Shown in pieces: positions 1 to 7,600 of a stretch of DNA of 64,000 bases. The position numbers and the translations under genes were made by a program. The stretch's first letter is position 1, and each line of letters starts with the position of its first letter. Under the pieces are notes generated by a model. The model saw only the letters and a program-made list of their open reading frames with translations. It searched no databases and was not told the origin of the DNA. The stretch lies in NCBI GenBank assembly GCA_049890275.1, contig JBMHBT010000008.1:62001-126000 (forward strand), in the 5' to 3' direction. The stretch is from UBA7374 sp049890275. Its GTDB lineage: Bacteria; Verrucomicrobiota; Verrucomicrobiia; Opitutales; Coraliomargaritaceae.

Positions 1-1
1 G

Positions 2-406
2 GCAACTGTACCGGTAGAGCGCCTAAGCTACGGAAGCCTTGAACTAACGGCTGCCCTTTTGCAACTGGATCAACCGGACCTACAGGATGCATTGATTCTC
101 TCCGACTGGAAGAAGGATAGCTGGCATGCTCTGTCTATTGAACAAGGCGTACAGGGAAAGGTGACTGCTTTGCCAACAGAATCGTTGCATAGGATAGACC
201 GGCCCCTCTACCACCTGCCTCGTCGCAAGGGTTGGCAAGCGCCTCCGGAGGGCGCCCGAACGCTTCTCTACGAACCGGCGCGGCTGGACCGAGTGCTGGA
301 TTGTGCGGATTTGCTGCAGGCGGGAAATTCGATTGAATTATTTCAACCGGGTGGAAATACCTTTACGAAATGGACCGCACAAAGACATCGGGCGGAATCG
401 GTATGA
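2..406 (+). CDS. C-terminal part of an unrecognised protein (5' end outside window)
   Basis: The reading frame is open from the first bases of the window and ends at a TGA that overlaps the alr start codon as ATGA, so this is the 3' end of a longer gene. About 134 residues are visible. They are soluble-looking, with no membrane segment and no cysteine or histidine cluster, and rich in Leu, Arg and Gln; the tail includes LLYEPARLD and ELFQPGGN. I do not recognise the family. The four-base overlap indicates translational coupling with alanine racemase, so a cell-wall or housekeeping role is possible, but nothing in the sequence proves it. A downstream TTG at 59 could be mistaken for the start; the open frame upstream argues against that. 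Confidence 0.6.
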   Translation, partial: ATVPVERLSYGSLELTAALLQLDQPDLQDALILSDWKKDSWHALSIEQGVQGKVTALPTESLHRIDRPLYHLPRRKGWQAPPEGARTLLYEPARLDRVLDCADLLQAGNSIELFQPGGNTFTKWTAQRHRAESV

Positions 407-1542
407 ATGTCCAAAATATTATGAATCAGCGCTGCTGGGCAGAAATTGATTTGGCTGCCTTCGAGCGGAATGTGCGCTGTATTCAGACGGCCCTCCCCAA
501 GGGCGTACACTATATTTCTGTGGTCAAGGCGGATGCCTATGGTCTGGGGATGCCGCAAATTGTGCGGCGATTGATGCAGTGTGGTGTCGACTATTTTGCA
601 GTGGCCAATGTAGCGGAGGCTTCGGAAATTCGACAAATGGGAGTCGGATGGCCGATTCTCGTACTCGGACCGGTGCTACCGCACGAAATGGAATGCTTGA
701 TTGCAGACGATCTGATCGCAACGGTCAGTCATGTGGATGAAGTCAACTGCCTGGATGCTCTGGGTCGCAAACGCGGAGTACCGGTACAGGTACATGTAAA
801 GATTGATACAGGGATGGGGCGCCTGGGGGTTTGGCACGAACAAGCCCAAGACTTCATTCGTATGATCGACAGCCTCTCGGGACTTCGGCTAGCAGGTGTT
901 TACACACACTTTTCCAGTGCGGATACTGATCCGGCCTATACGACGGTGCAGCGGAATCGTTTTACAGCTGTTCTGAAAGCGGTCGGAAAGCGTGACTGGC
1001 TGGTCCACGCCGACAATTCAGCCAGCCTTGAAACTTTTGGTGGTGCAGGTTTCTTCAATGCCGTACGTATGGGGCTACTACAATACGGGGTACCTCCCTA
1101 CCCCGACTCCGCCTTGGGCAGTGTTTCGATCGAACCGATGATCGGTTTTTATACTCGGGTCGGCTTAATTAAAGAGCTCCCCAAAGGTGCCTCCATCAGC
1201 TATGGTTGCACGCGGGTACTGGAGAGAGACTCAACGATTGGTATCCTCACTGCAGGCTATGGAGACGGGGTACCACTTGGACTGAGCAACCGAGGCGAGA
1301 TTTTGATCCGAGGGCGGCGTTGCCCGATCCTGGGGCGAGTGACGATGGACCAAACGGTTGTCGATCTATCCGATTGTAAAAATGCTCAACTGGGGGATCG
1401 CGCTACTTTGATTGGAAACGATGGTCAGGAGGCAATCCCTGTGAGCGAATTCAGCAAGCAGGCAGGAAGCATTCCCTGGGAAAGCTTAAGTACCTTAACA
1501 AAGCGAGTGACTCGCACCTATCAGGGATTACGGGAAGTATAA
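403..1542 (+). CDS. alr: Alanine racemase (PLP-dependent)
   Basis: Interconverts L- and D-alanine, supplying D-Ala for peptidoglycan in the cytoplasm. The PLP lysine lies in SVVKADAYGLG (K42 from the chosen start), as in fold-type III alanine racemases, and the C-terminal beta domain carries the ISYGCTR segment with the catalytic tyrosine. At 379 residues the length is normal for the family. An in-frame ATG at 370 would add 11 residues inside the upstream gene; 403 is preferred because its ATGA overlaps the upstream stop. An ATG at 421 (MNQRCWAEID) is also possible. The gene is the last of a plus-strand pair and runs convergently toward the PstS-like gene. Confidence 0.95.
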   Translation: MNVQNIMNQRCWAEIDLAAFERNVRCIQTALPKGVHYISVVKADAYGLGMPQIVRRLMQCGVDYFAVANVAEASEIRQMGVGWPILVLGPVLPHEMECLIADDLIATVSHVDEVNCLDALGRKRGVPVQVHVKIDTGMGRLGVWHEQAQDFIRMIDSLSGLRLAGVYTHFSSADTDPAYTTVQRNRFTAVLKAVGKRDWLVHADNSASLETFGGAGFFNAVRMGLLQYGVPPYPDSALGSVSIEPMIGFYTRVGLIKELPKGASISYGCTRVLERDSTIGILTAGYGDGVPLGLSNRGEILIRGRRCPILGRVTMDQTVVDLSDCKNAQLGDRATLIGNDGQEAIPVSEFSKQAGSIPWESLSTLTKRVTRTYQGLREV

Positions 1543-1605
1543 GGCCTCTCCCGCTTGTGGCTTTTTCGATTTGCCGATTTTCCGAAACAGATGCAGCGAT
1601 TACGC

Positions 1606-2520
1606 CTAATCGAGATCGAGATCAATGATTAGCTTTTCACGAACGGTCTTTGGAAGGGCGAAAATACCTTCCGCAGCAAGTTGATCGGCTATTTCATCAC
1701 TCCATAAATTGCGGAGAATTTCCCCGATTTTGTTACTCTTTGATTTGGGGCCGACGACATAAAATGTAAGGCGTACAGGATAATCACCAAAGTGTATATT
1801 GTCGTTGGTTGGGCCATATGCCGGAGCAGTATCATTTTTGGACAATAAGAGTATCTTGGCACTGGATTCCTGAGGGACTCTAGAGAGAATAGCAACCGAT
1901 GCTGGATCATTTTCCAATAATCGGATCACTTCCTCTTCGCGCACGATATCGACAGCAGGCTTGAGACTACCCCCAACCAATACTGAATACTTAAACAATT
2001 CCAAAGCGATACTGTCATCTGTATGACCGGAAAGCGGTTTGATTTTACGACTTCCCCAACCGGAAAGCCCAAGATCTCCCCATGTTGTGAAGTTGTATGC
2101 TTCACCAGTTCCATAAATTCCAGCGAGTCGACTCAGGCTGATCTCATCCAGAGGGTTGTTTTCATTGACCGCAATGATGGACACAGCGTAGGCAAACGGA
2201 TAGATGGAGAACTCGGATCTGGGAACTTCTGCACCCTCTGGAAACGCCATCACCGCTAAATCGATATTTCCAGTACGCAAACGCTCCAGCGCAGGTAAAC
2301 TACCCATCGACACGATCGATATATCTGCGTCCTGCTCTTTATCGGTCGATACCTCTTCGTCCTGCTCTTCTACGGAAAATTCTAACTGCGGGGTCAGGGT
2401 TTCGGCAAGTAAATCAGATATGGCGAAGCGCAATGGCTCTCCGGATGAAACCAACGGCACCGTAAGAAAGCAAAATACCTGGGCGGCACAGAAGAATGTG
2501 AGGGGATTATAAATGCGCAT
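1606..2520 (-). CDS. PstS-like periplasmic substrate-binding protein
   Basis: A 304-residue protein with an N-terminal signal peptide (about residues 1-27, hydrophobic core FFCAAQVFCFLTV) followed by a PBP-like domain of the phosphate-binding (PstS) type. The family-like elements are LDEISLSRLAGIYGTGEA and the SGHTDDSIALELF segment; the latter corresponds to the ligand loop of PstS-like proteins. An acidic stretch at about residues 50-66 interrupts the first lobe. No pst permease or ATPase genes are nearby, so it is a solitary binding protein rather than part of a transporter in this window. It lies 82 bases downstream of the NtrC-type regulator on the same strand and may be co-transcribed with it. 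The ligand is not established; phosphate or another oxyanion is an inference. Confidence 0.7.
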   Translation of the reverse strand: MRIYNPLTFFCAAQVFCFLTVPLVSSGEPLRFAISDLLAETLTPQLEFSVEEQDEEVSTDKEQDADISIVSMGSLPALERLRTGNIDLAVMAFPEGAEVPRSEFSIYPFAYAVSIIAVNENNPLDEISLSRLAGIYGTGEAYNFTTWGDLGLSGWGSRKIKPLSGHTDDSIALELFKYSVLVGGSLKPAVDIVREEEVIRLLENDPASVAILSRVPQESSAKILLLSKNDTAPAYGPTNDNIHFGDYPVRLTFYVVGPKSKSNKIGEILRNLWSDEIADQLAAEGIFALPKTVREKLIIDLDLD

Positions 2521-2602
2521 GACCTTTAAAGTTTGTATTTTTTGCTCGGCGGCAGGATTGAGTCAAACCTGAAGATAGGACCTTGATTGAAGAACCTTCG
2601 CA

Positions 2603-3988
2603 TTATGAAACATCCAACTCCGGCCATTGTACCAGCTTACGGTGAAGCGTGCGTCGACTGATCCCCATCAACCGGGCCGCCTGCGTACGGTTTCCGCTAG
2701 ACTTAATCAGGGCGTTGCGGAGCAAGCGCTTCTCGTTCTCCTCGCGACTCAAGGATGCGCTGCTGGATACTGTCATGACTTGTGAATTCGGGAGTCCCTC
2801 CTCAGTGGACACCTTATGGTATTTTGCATCCAAGTCGTACTCGGTGACTTCAACACCCCGTTTGAGTAGGACTATATTCTCACAGAAATTGCGCAGCTCG
2901 CGGATATTGCCGGGCCAGGGGTATGCGCGTAAGACAGACACCGCGCCTTCACTCAAGCGTACGGGCTCCAGATTGTTTTCGGTAGCAAATTCTTTTATGT
3001 AATATTCCAGAAGCGCGAGAAAATCATCCTGCCGTTCGCGCAGTGCGGGCAAGGTGATGGCCACAACATTCAAACGATAGAGTAAATCTTCACGGAATTC
3101 CCCGCTTTTCGCCATCTGTTCCAGATTCCGATTGGTCGCACAAATCAAACGTACATCGACTTGTATCGGCTTTGAACTACCGAGGCGCTCAAAACTACGC
3201 GTCTCCAAAAATCGCAGTAACTTTACCTGAGTCGATGCGTCGATCTCGCCAATTTCATCGAGGAAGAGCGTCCCACCGTCAGCCGATTCAAAACGACCGA
3301 TCCGCCGCTCACTGGCCCCGGTAAAAGCTCCCTTTTCATGCCCAAACAGCTCACTCTCCAACAAGTTACTGGCCAGTGCAGCACAGTGAACCGGGATAAA
3401 AGACTGTCGGGAACGGTCACTGTTCTGATGGATGGCCTGCGCAATTAACTCTTTACCGGTTCCTGTCTCCCCTTCCAACAAAACGGTTGCACGCGATGGG
3501 GCCACCAACTTGACCTTATCCAATACATCTACCAATGCCGGAGAATTTCCAACGATCCCACTAAAACTGAATTTCTTATCCAAGCGTTGGTGCAACACCC
3601 GGTTTTCCACTTCCATCGATCGCCCCTTCAAAGCGCGTTTAATCAAGATCTCCAGTTTTTCCAAATTGACCGGCTTGGTCAGGAAATCAAAAGCCCCCCT
3701 ACGCATTGCTTCAACCGCAGTCTCCACATTTCCGTATGCCGTCATCATAATGCAGATGGGGCGATTGGGCAAAGTCAATGTGTGGTCAATCAACTTCAGA
3801 CCAGAAACTCCGGTCATGCGCAAATCCGTCAAGACCACATCAAAAGCCTCGGCCTCCATCAGGTTGAAAGCCTCCTCTGCGCTCGACGCCAGATAGACCT
3901 CATAGTGCTCCTCAAGCGCTAGGCCCAATCCTTCGCGCGTATTCTTTTCGTCATCAACGATTAAAATGCTTGCTGGCATGTGAGACAT
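2603..3988 (-). CDS. Sigma-54-dependent response regulator, NtrC/AtoC type
   Basis: A 461-residue three-domain regulator. Residues about 6-120 form the receiver, with acidic pocket VDDE and phospho-acceptor D55 in VVLTDLRM, and the conserved lysine in FLTKPV. Residues about 143-370 are an AAA+ sigma-54 activator: Walker A GETGTGKE at 173-180, the sigma-54 contact loop GAFTGA at 220-225, Walker B TLFLDEIGE, and WPGNIREL. A Fis-type helix-turn-helix (NRTQAARLMGISRRTLHRKL) closes the protein at about 433-452. It should activate RpoN promoters on phosphorylation. No histidine kinase is adjacent, so it is an orphan here. It is divergent from the moxR operon across 120 bases, which makes that operon or the downstream PstS-like gene candidate targets; I found no convincing -24/-12 element in that gap. 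A start at the second methionine (MPASILIVDD) is equally possible. Confidence 0.93.
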   Translation of the reverse strand: MSHMPASILIVDDEKNTREGLGLALEEHYEVYLASSAEEAFNLMEAEAFDVVLTDLRMTGVSGLKLIDHTLTLPNRPICIMMTAYGNVETAVEAMRRGAFDFLTKPVNLEKLEILIKRALKGRSMEVENRVLHQRLDKKFSFSGIVGNSPALVDVLDKVKLVAPSRATVLLEGETGTGKELIAQAIHQNSDRSRQSFIPVHCAALASNLLESELFGHEKGAFTGASERRIGRFESADGGTLFLDEIGEIDASTQVKLLRFLETRSFERLGSSKPIQVDVRLICATNRNLEQMAKSGEFREDLLYRLNVVAITLPALRERQDDFLALLEYYIKEFATENNLEPVRLSEGAVSVLRAYPWPGNIRELRNFCENIVLLKRGVEVTEYDLDAKYHKVSTEEGLPNSQVMTVSSSASLSREENEKRLLRNALIKSSGNRTQAARLMGISRRTLHRKLVQWPELDVS

Positions 3989-4108
3989 TAAGGCGCAGTT
4001 ATTCTATCAATGCAAACTTTTGTCATTTCGGAAACTAAACTTTTCGCAACTTGTCAGCTAGTTGTCGTTGACCGAAAGAAGAGAAAACATTGCCAATAGT
4101 CATACACT

Positions 4109-5104
4109 ATGGAACCGGATATAAAGACCCTCAAACCTCAACTAGAAAACAATGAAGCCCTACAATGGATTCCCCGACTTCGAGAATCCATGGGGCAAGT
4201 CATCGTCGGCCAGCACTACCTGGTGGACCGCCTCCTCGTCGGGCTCTTAGCCAATGGTCACGTTCTCCTCGAGGGCGTACCCGGCCTGGCCAAGACGCTG
4301 AGCATCCGGACTCTAGCACAAGCTACCGGAGCCGACTTCAAGCGAATCCAATTTACGCCGGACTTGCTCCCTGCAGATATCGTCGGCACCTTAATCTATA
4401 GCCCTAAAGAAAATACCTTTCACACCCGCAAAGGGCCCGTCTTTGCCAACCTCGTACTGGCCGACGAAATCAACCGTGCTCCGGCCAAGGTACAAAGTGC
4501 TCTGCTCGAAGCGATGCAAGAGCGCCAAGTTACCATCGGTGATGCCACCTACGATCTCCCCCAACCTTTCCTCGTCCTTGCGACCGAAAATCCTATTGAT
4601 CAGGAGGGCACCTATCCCCTACCCGAAGCACAAGTCGACCGCTTCATGCTCAAACTGAAAGTTGGCTACCCCTCCAAATCTGAAGAACGAACCATTCTGG
4701 ATCGTATGGCTTCAACCGATCCAAAACTGGAAGCCCCCACCGTAGCCACTCTGGAAAATGTGCAAAAGGCTCGAGATCTGGTGAACGATGTTTACCTCGA
4801 TGAAAAAATAAGAGATTATATCGTCAACCTTGTCCTCGCCACTCGCGAACCGGAAGAATTCAAACTCGAACTAGGGCAGTATATCCAATTTGGCGCTAGC
4901 CCACGTGCCACAATCAGCCTGGCCATCGCGTCCAAGGCGTGGGCACTCATCCAAGGCCGCACCTATGTTGTCCCCGAAGACATTAAAGAAATTGGTATGG
5001 ATGTATTACGCCACCGCGTTGTTCCCAGCTACGAAGCCGAAGCAGAGGAAATCGACAGCGAGGAACTCCTGCAATCGGTCTTTGCAGCAGTCCCGGTTCC
5101 CTGA
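4109..5104 (+). CDS. moxR: MoxR-family AAA+ ATPase
   Basis: Cytoplasmic chaperone-like ATPase of 331 residues that heads the Bat operon. Walker A is GVPGLAKT at residues 56-63 and Walker B is VLADEIN at about 116-122, followed by the sensor-1 region VLATENPIDQEGTYPLPEAQ typical of MoxR. MoxR proteins work with von Willebrand factor A (VWA) partners to mature or insert envelope or metal-cofactor proteins. Here the partners follow directly: a DUF58 protein, then BatA and BatB. The gene begins without a strong Shine-Dalgarno sequence and is followed after 38 bases by the DUF58 gene. Confidence 0.95.
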   Translation: MEPDIKTLKPQLENNEALQWIPRLRESMGQVIVGQHYLVDRLLVGLLANGHVLLEGVPGLAKTLSIRTLAQATGADFKRIQFTPDLLPADIVGTLIYSPKENTFHTRKGPVFANLVLADEINRAPAKVQSALLEAMQERQVTIGDATYDLPQPFLVLATENPIDQEGTYPLPEAQVDRFMLKLKVGYPSKSEERTILDRMASTDPKLEAPTVATLENVQKARDLVNDVYLDEKIRDYIVNLVLATREPEEFKLELGQYIQFGASPRATISLAIASKAWALIQGRTYVVPEDIKEIGMDVLRHRVVPSYEAEAEEIDSEELLQSVFAAVPVP

Positions 5105-5142
5105 TTCAACCCAATGGCAATCGCGCAAACCCTCTGTTTCCT

Positions 5143-6024
5143 ATGACGCCGACAGAGATCATCCGAAAAGTACGCAGACTCGAGATCCGTACCCGTCACC
5201 TCGTGACCGACTCGGTGAGCGGAGCTTACTACAGTTCGTTCAAAGGTCGCGGTATGGACTTCGAGGAAGTACGTGAGTATGCTGCCGGCGACGACGTACG
5301 TGCAATCGACTGGAATGTCAGTGCGCGCATGGATAAACCCTACGTCAAAATTTTCCGTGAAGAGCGCGAACTCACACTCCTGCTCGTGGTCGATTTGAGC
5401 GCATCGGGTGTCTTTGGATCGGTTGAGCAAAGCAAACGAGAACGCGCCGCAGAAATTGCCAGTGTACTCGCTTTCTCGGCTACCCGTAACAATGATAAAG
5501 TCGGACTCCTTCTGTATTCAGATACTGTTGAAAAATATATCCCGCCTAAAAAAGGGCGGCAACATATCCTTCGTGTCATTCGTGATATTCTCTTTCATCA
5601 ACCCTCCGGCAGAGGCACTGATCCGGTTCAGGCATTGGACTACCTCAGTCGGGTCCAGCGCCGCAAAGCCGTTGTTTTTCTCCTCTCCGACTTTCTCGAC
5701 GCGGATGAAGCGTTCTTTCAATCCCTGACCCTATTGAGCAAACGCCACGATCTGATCAACATCATCCTCGGCGACCCGCGTGAATCCGAATTACCGGACA
5801 TCGGGCTGATCACACTGGAAGATGCCGAGACTGCACAAGTAGTAGAAGTCGACACGGGCAACGCACGCACGCGCCAGCGTTACAAAGAGGCCGCTGCAAA
5901 ACGCAACGAAACACTCACCGCTCAACTCCGCAAGAAAGGGCTCGATTGGGTGGAGGCCAGTACAGAAGGCCCCTATATACCCGCCCTACAGCAACTCTTT
6001 GCCCGTCGAGCCAAACGCTTCTAA
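5143..6024 (+). CDS. DUF58 domain protein, MoxR partner
   Basis: A 293-residue protein matching the MoxR-associated DUF58 family. The diagnostic segment is GRGMDFEEVREYAAGDDVR followed by IDWNVSARM, after which a VWA-like fold begins with LLLVVDLSASG, a DxSxS-type metal-ion-dependent adhesion site. No signal peptide or membrane helix is present, so it should be cytoplasmic or peripheral. Position directly after moxR and before batA is the canonical order. The exact biochemical role is not known for the family; metal-dependent protein interaction with MoxR is inferred. Confidence 0.92.
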   Translation: MTPTEIIRKVRRLEIRTRHLVTDSVSGAYYSSFKGRGMDFEEVREYAAGDDVRAIDWNVSARMDKPYVKIFREERELTLLLVVDLSASGVFGSVEQSKRERAAEIASVLAFSATRNNDKVGLLLYSDTVEKYIPPKKGRQHILRVIRDILFHQPSGRGTDPVQALDYLSRVQRRKAVVFLLSDFLDADEAFFQSLTLLSKRHDLINIILGDPRESELPDIGLITLEDAETAQVVEVDTGNARTRQRYKEAAAKRNETLTAQLRKKGLDWVEASTEGPYIPALQQLFARRAKRF

Positions 6025-6026
6025 GG

Positions 6027-6566
6027 ATGCCAACACCAACGAACCTGCCTGAACTCCCGCCCGGTCCGGATCTAGAAAATCTCCGCGGCTCCATCGACGC
6101 CACTACGAGTACCCCGTGGCCTATTGTACTGGCCGTTCTTATCCTACTGACTATCTCATTCGGACTCCTCCTACGCTGGTGGATCGCAAGACGTAAACGA
6201 AACAACGAACAAAAAACTGCCTCTCCCTTTGATCTTGCTGAACAGGCCCTTCAGAGCGCGCGAAAGATCGATCCGGACGACGCCTTCGCAGCGCAAACCA
6301 GCCTCGCCGTACGTACCAGTATGGGAGCAATCATTTCCAAGCCGATGACGATAACCACCGCCGAACTGGAGAGCGAACTGAAAGATAACCCCAATGTAAA
6401 TACCGGACAAATTCATCAACTTCTACAGTCCTGCGACTGCGTAAAATTCTCCGGTAGTTCACTCACTCAAGAAGAACGCATCCAGATCTTCGAAAGCGCT
6501 GAAAAAATTATCGCTGACCTGCGTCAGGCAACGGCTACCAAGGAGAAGAAGACCGCTCAAATATGA
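6027..6566 (+). CDS. DUF4381-like single-pass membrane protein of the Bat operon
   Basis: A 179-residue protein with one transmembrane helix at about residues 31-52 (WPIVLAVLILLTISF) followed by a basic stretch WWIARRKRNN and a helical cytoplasmic domain. This matches the small DUF4381-type protein often found between the DUF58 and VWA genes of aerotolerance operons. I chose the ATG at 6027, two bases after the DUF58 stop; a longer frame from 5946 would overlap the previous gene by 79 bases. The 3' end overlaps batA by an ATGA. Probably a structural partner of the membrane-bound VWA proteins. Confidence 0.8.
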   Translation: MPTPTNLPELPPGPDLENLRGSIDATTSTPWPIVLAVLILLTISFGLLLRWWIARRKRNNEQKTASPFDLAEQALQSARKIDPDDAFAAQTSLAVRTSMGAIISKPMTITTAELESELKDNPNVNTGQIHQLLQSCDCVKFSGSSLTQEERIQIFESAEKIIADLRQATATKEKKTAQI

Positions 6567-7600
6567 CCTTCTTTCAATTCCAGAGTCCGGTATTTTTACT
6601 CCTCCTCGCGCTCCTTCCTCTCACCGCTTGGTGGAGCGGTCGTAGCGGGCCGGAGGCCGCTATTCGCTTTTCCAGCATCTCCCTCGTCAAGCCCCTCTCT
6701 CGCTCCCGTCGCAGCCGTGCCGGAAAATTCCTCTTCGGGCTGCGCTTTCTTGGATTGGTCTGCCTCATTCTCGCCCTCGCCCGCCCCCAAAAAGGGCAGA
6801 TGAACGAGAGTACCGAAGCCGATGGTATCGATATTGTACTGACGCTCGATCTCTCTATCTCGATGCGCGCCCTTGATCTTTCTACTCGTCAGAACATTGC
6901 CACTCGCCTTGATGCCGCCAAATCCGTCCTCAAAGACTTTATCGATGAACGCCCCTACGACCGCATCGGGCTTGTTGCCTTTGCTGCCGACGCTTTTGTC
7001 GTGAGCCCACTCACACTCAATCACGATTGGCTGAAAAAAAATATCCAACGGCTTGAACTGGGAGATATCGACGGATCCGGTACCGCCATTGGTACGGCTC
7101 TAGGGGCAGCGATCAACCGCTTACGTGACAAAGAAACAGGTGGCCGCATCGTCGTACTCCTGACCGACGGAGAAAATAACAGCGGGGAAGTCTCTCCCGT
7201 CGGAGCCGCCGAAGCGGCCAAAACTCTAGGAGTAAAAGTCTACACAATTGCCACCGGCCAAAAAGGACGAGTTCCGGTGCCCTCCATGACCCGAAATGGA
7301 CGCGTGGTACGAGATTCGAAAGGAAAACCACTCTACAGGGGCGAAAGTGAATACTCCAATTACGACGAAGAAAGCCTCAAAAAAATCGCCTCTCTGACCG
7401 GAGGCCGTTTCTTCCGGGCCCAAGAGGACGGGGACCTCGAAAAGATTTATGATTCAATCAATCAACTGGAAACGACAACTGTTGAACTTCGCAGCTTTGC
7501 CAGCCTGACCGAACTTTTTTACGGGCCGGCCATTCTCGGCTTGGTCCTTCTCGGGTTCGAACTCATCCTCGCCAACACGCGCTACCGCCGACTGCCATGA
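6563..7600 (+). CDS. batA: BatA-like membrane VWA protein
   Basis: A 345-residue membrane protein: hydrophobic segments at about residues 8-23 and 57-74, a periplasmic VWA domain with the MIDAS motif DLSIS at 96-100 and the LLTDGENNSG segment, and a C-terminal helix around YGPAILGLVLLGFELILA. This is the standard BatA architecture of the Bacteroides aerotolerance operon family. Start and stop overlap the neighbours by ATGA at both ends, so translation is coupled across the operon. The function is likely assembly or protection of envelope proteins together with MoxR; oxygen tolerance is the historical annotation and is not demonstrated here. Confidence 0.92.
   Translation: MTFFQFQSPVFLLLLALLPLTAWWSGRSGPEAAIRFSSISLVKPLSRSRRSRAGKFLFGLRFLGLVCLILALARPQKGQMNESTEADGIDIVLTLDLSISMRALDLSTRQNIATRLDAAKSVLKDFIDERPYDRIGLVAFAADAFVVSPLTLNHDWLKKNIQRLELGDIDGSGTAIGTALGAAINRLRDKETGGRIVVLLTDGENNSGEVSPVGAAEAAKTLGVKVYTIATGQKGRVPVPSMTRNGRVVRDSKGKPLYRGESEYSNYDEESLKKIASLTGGRFFRAQEDGDLEKIYDSINQLETTTVELRSFASLTELFYGPAILGLVLLGFELILANTRYRRLP

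Noticed and set aside
1540..1575. Terminator after alr
   Set aside because: GGCC/GGCT with a T-run gives only a four-pair stem; too weak to call.
3432..3896. 154-residue plus-strand frame opposite the NtrC-type gene
   Set aside because: It is antisense to a clear response regulator and has no motif of its own.
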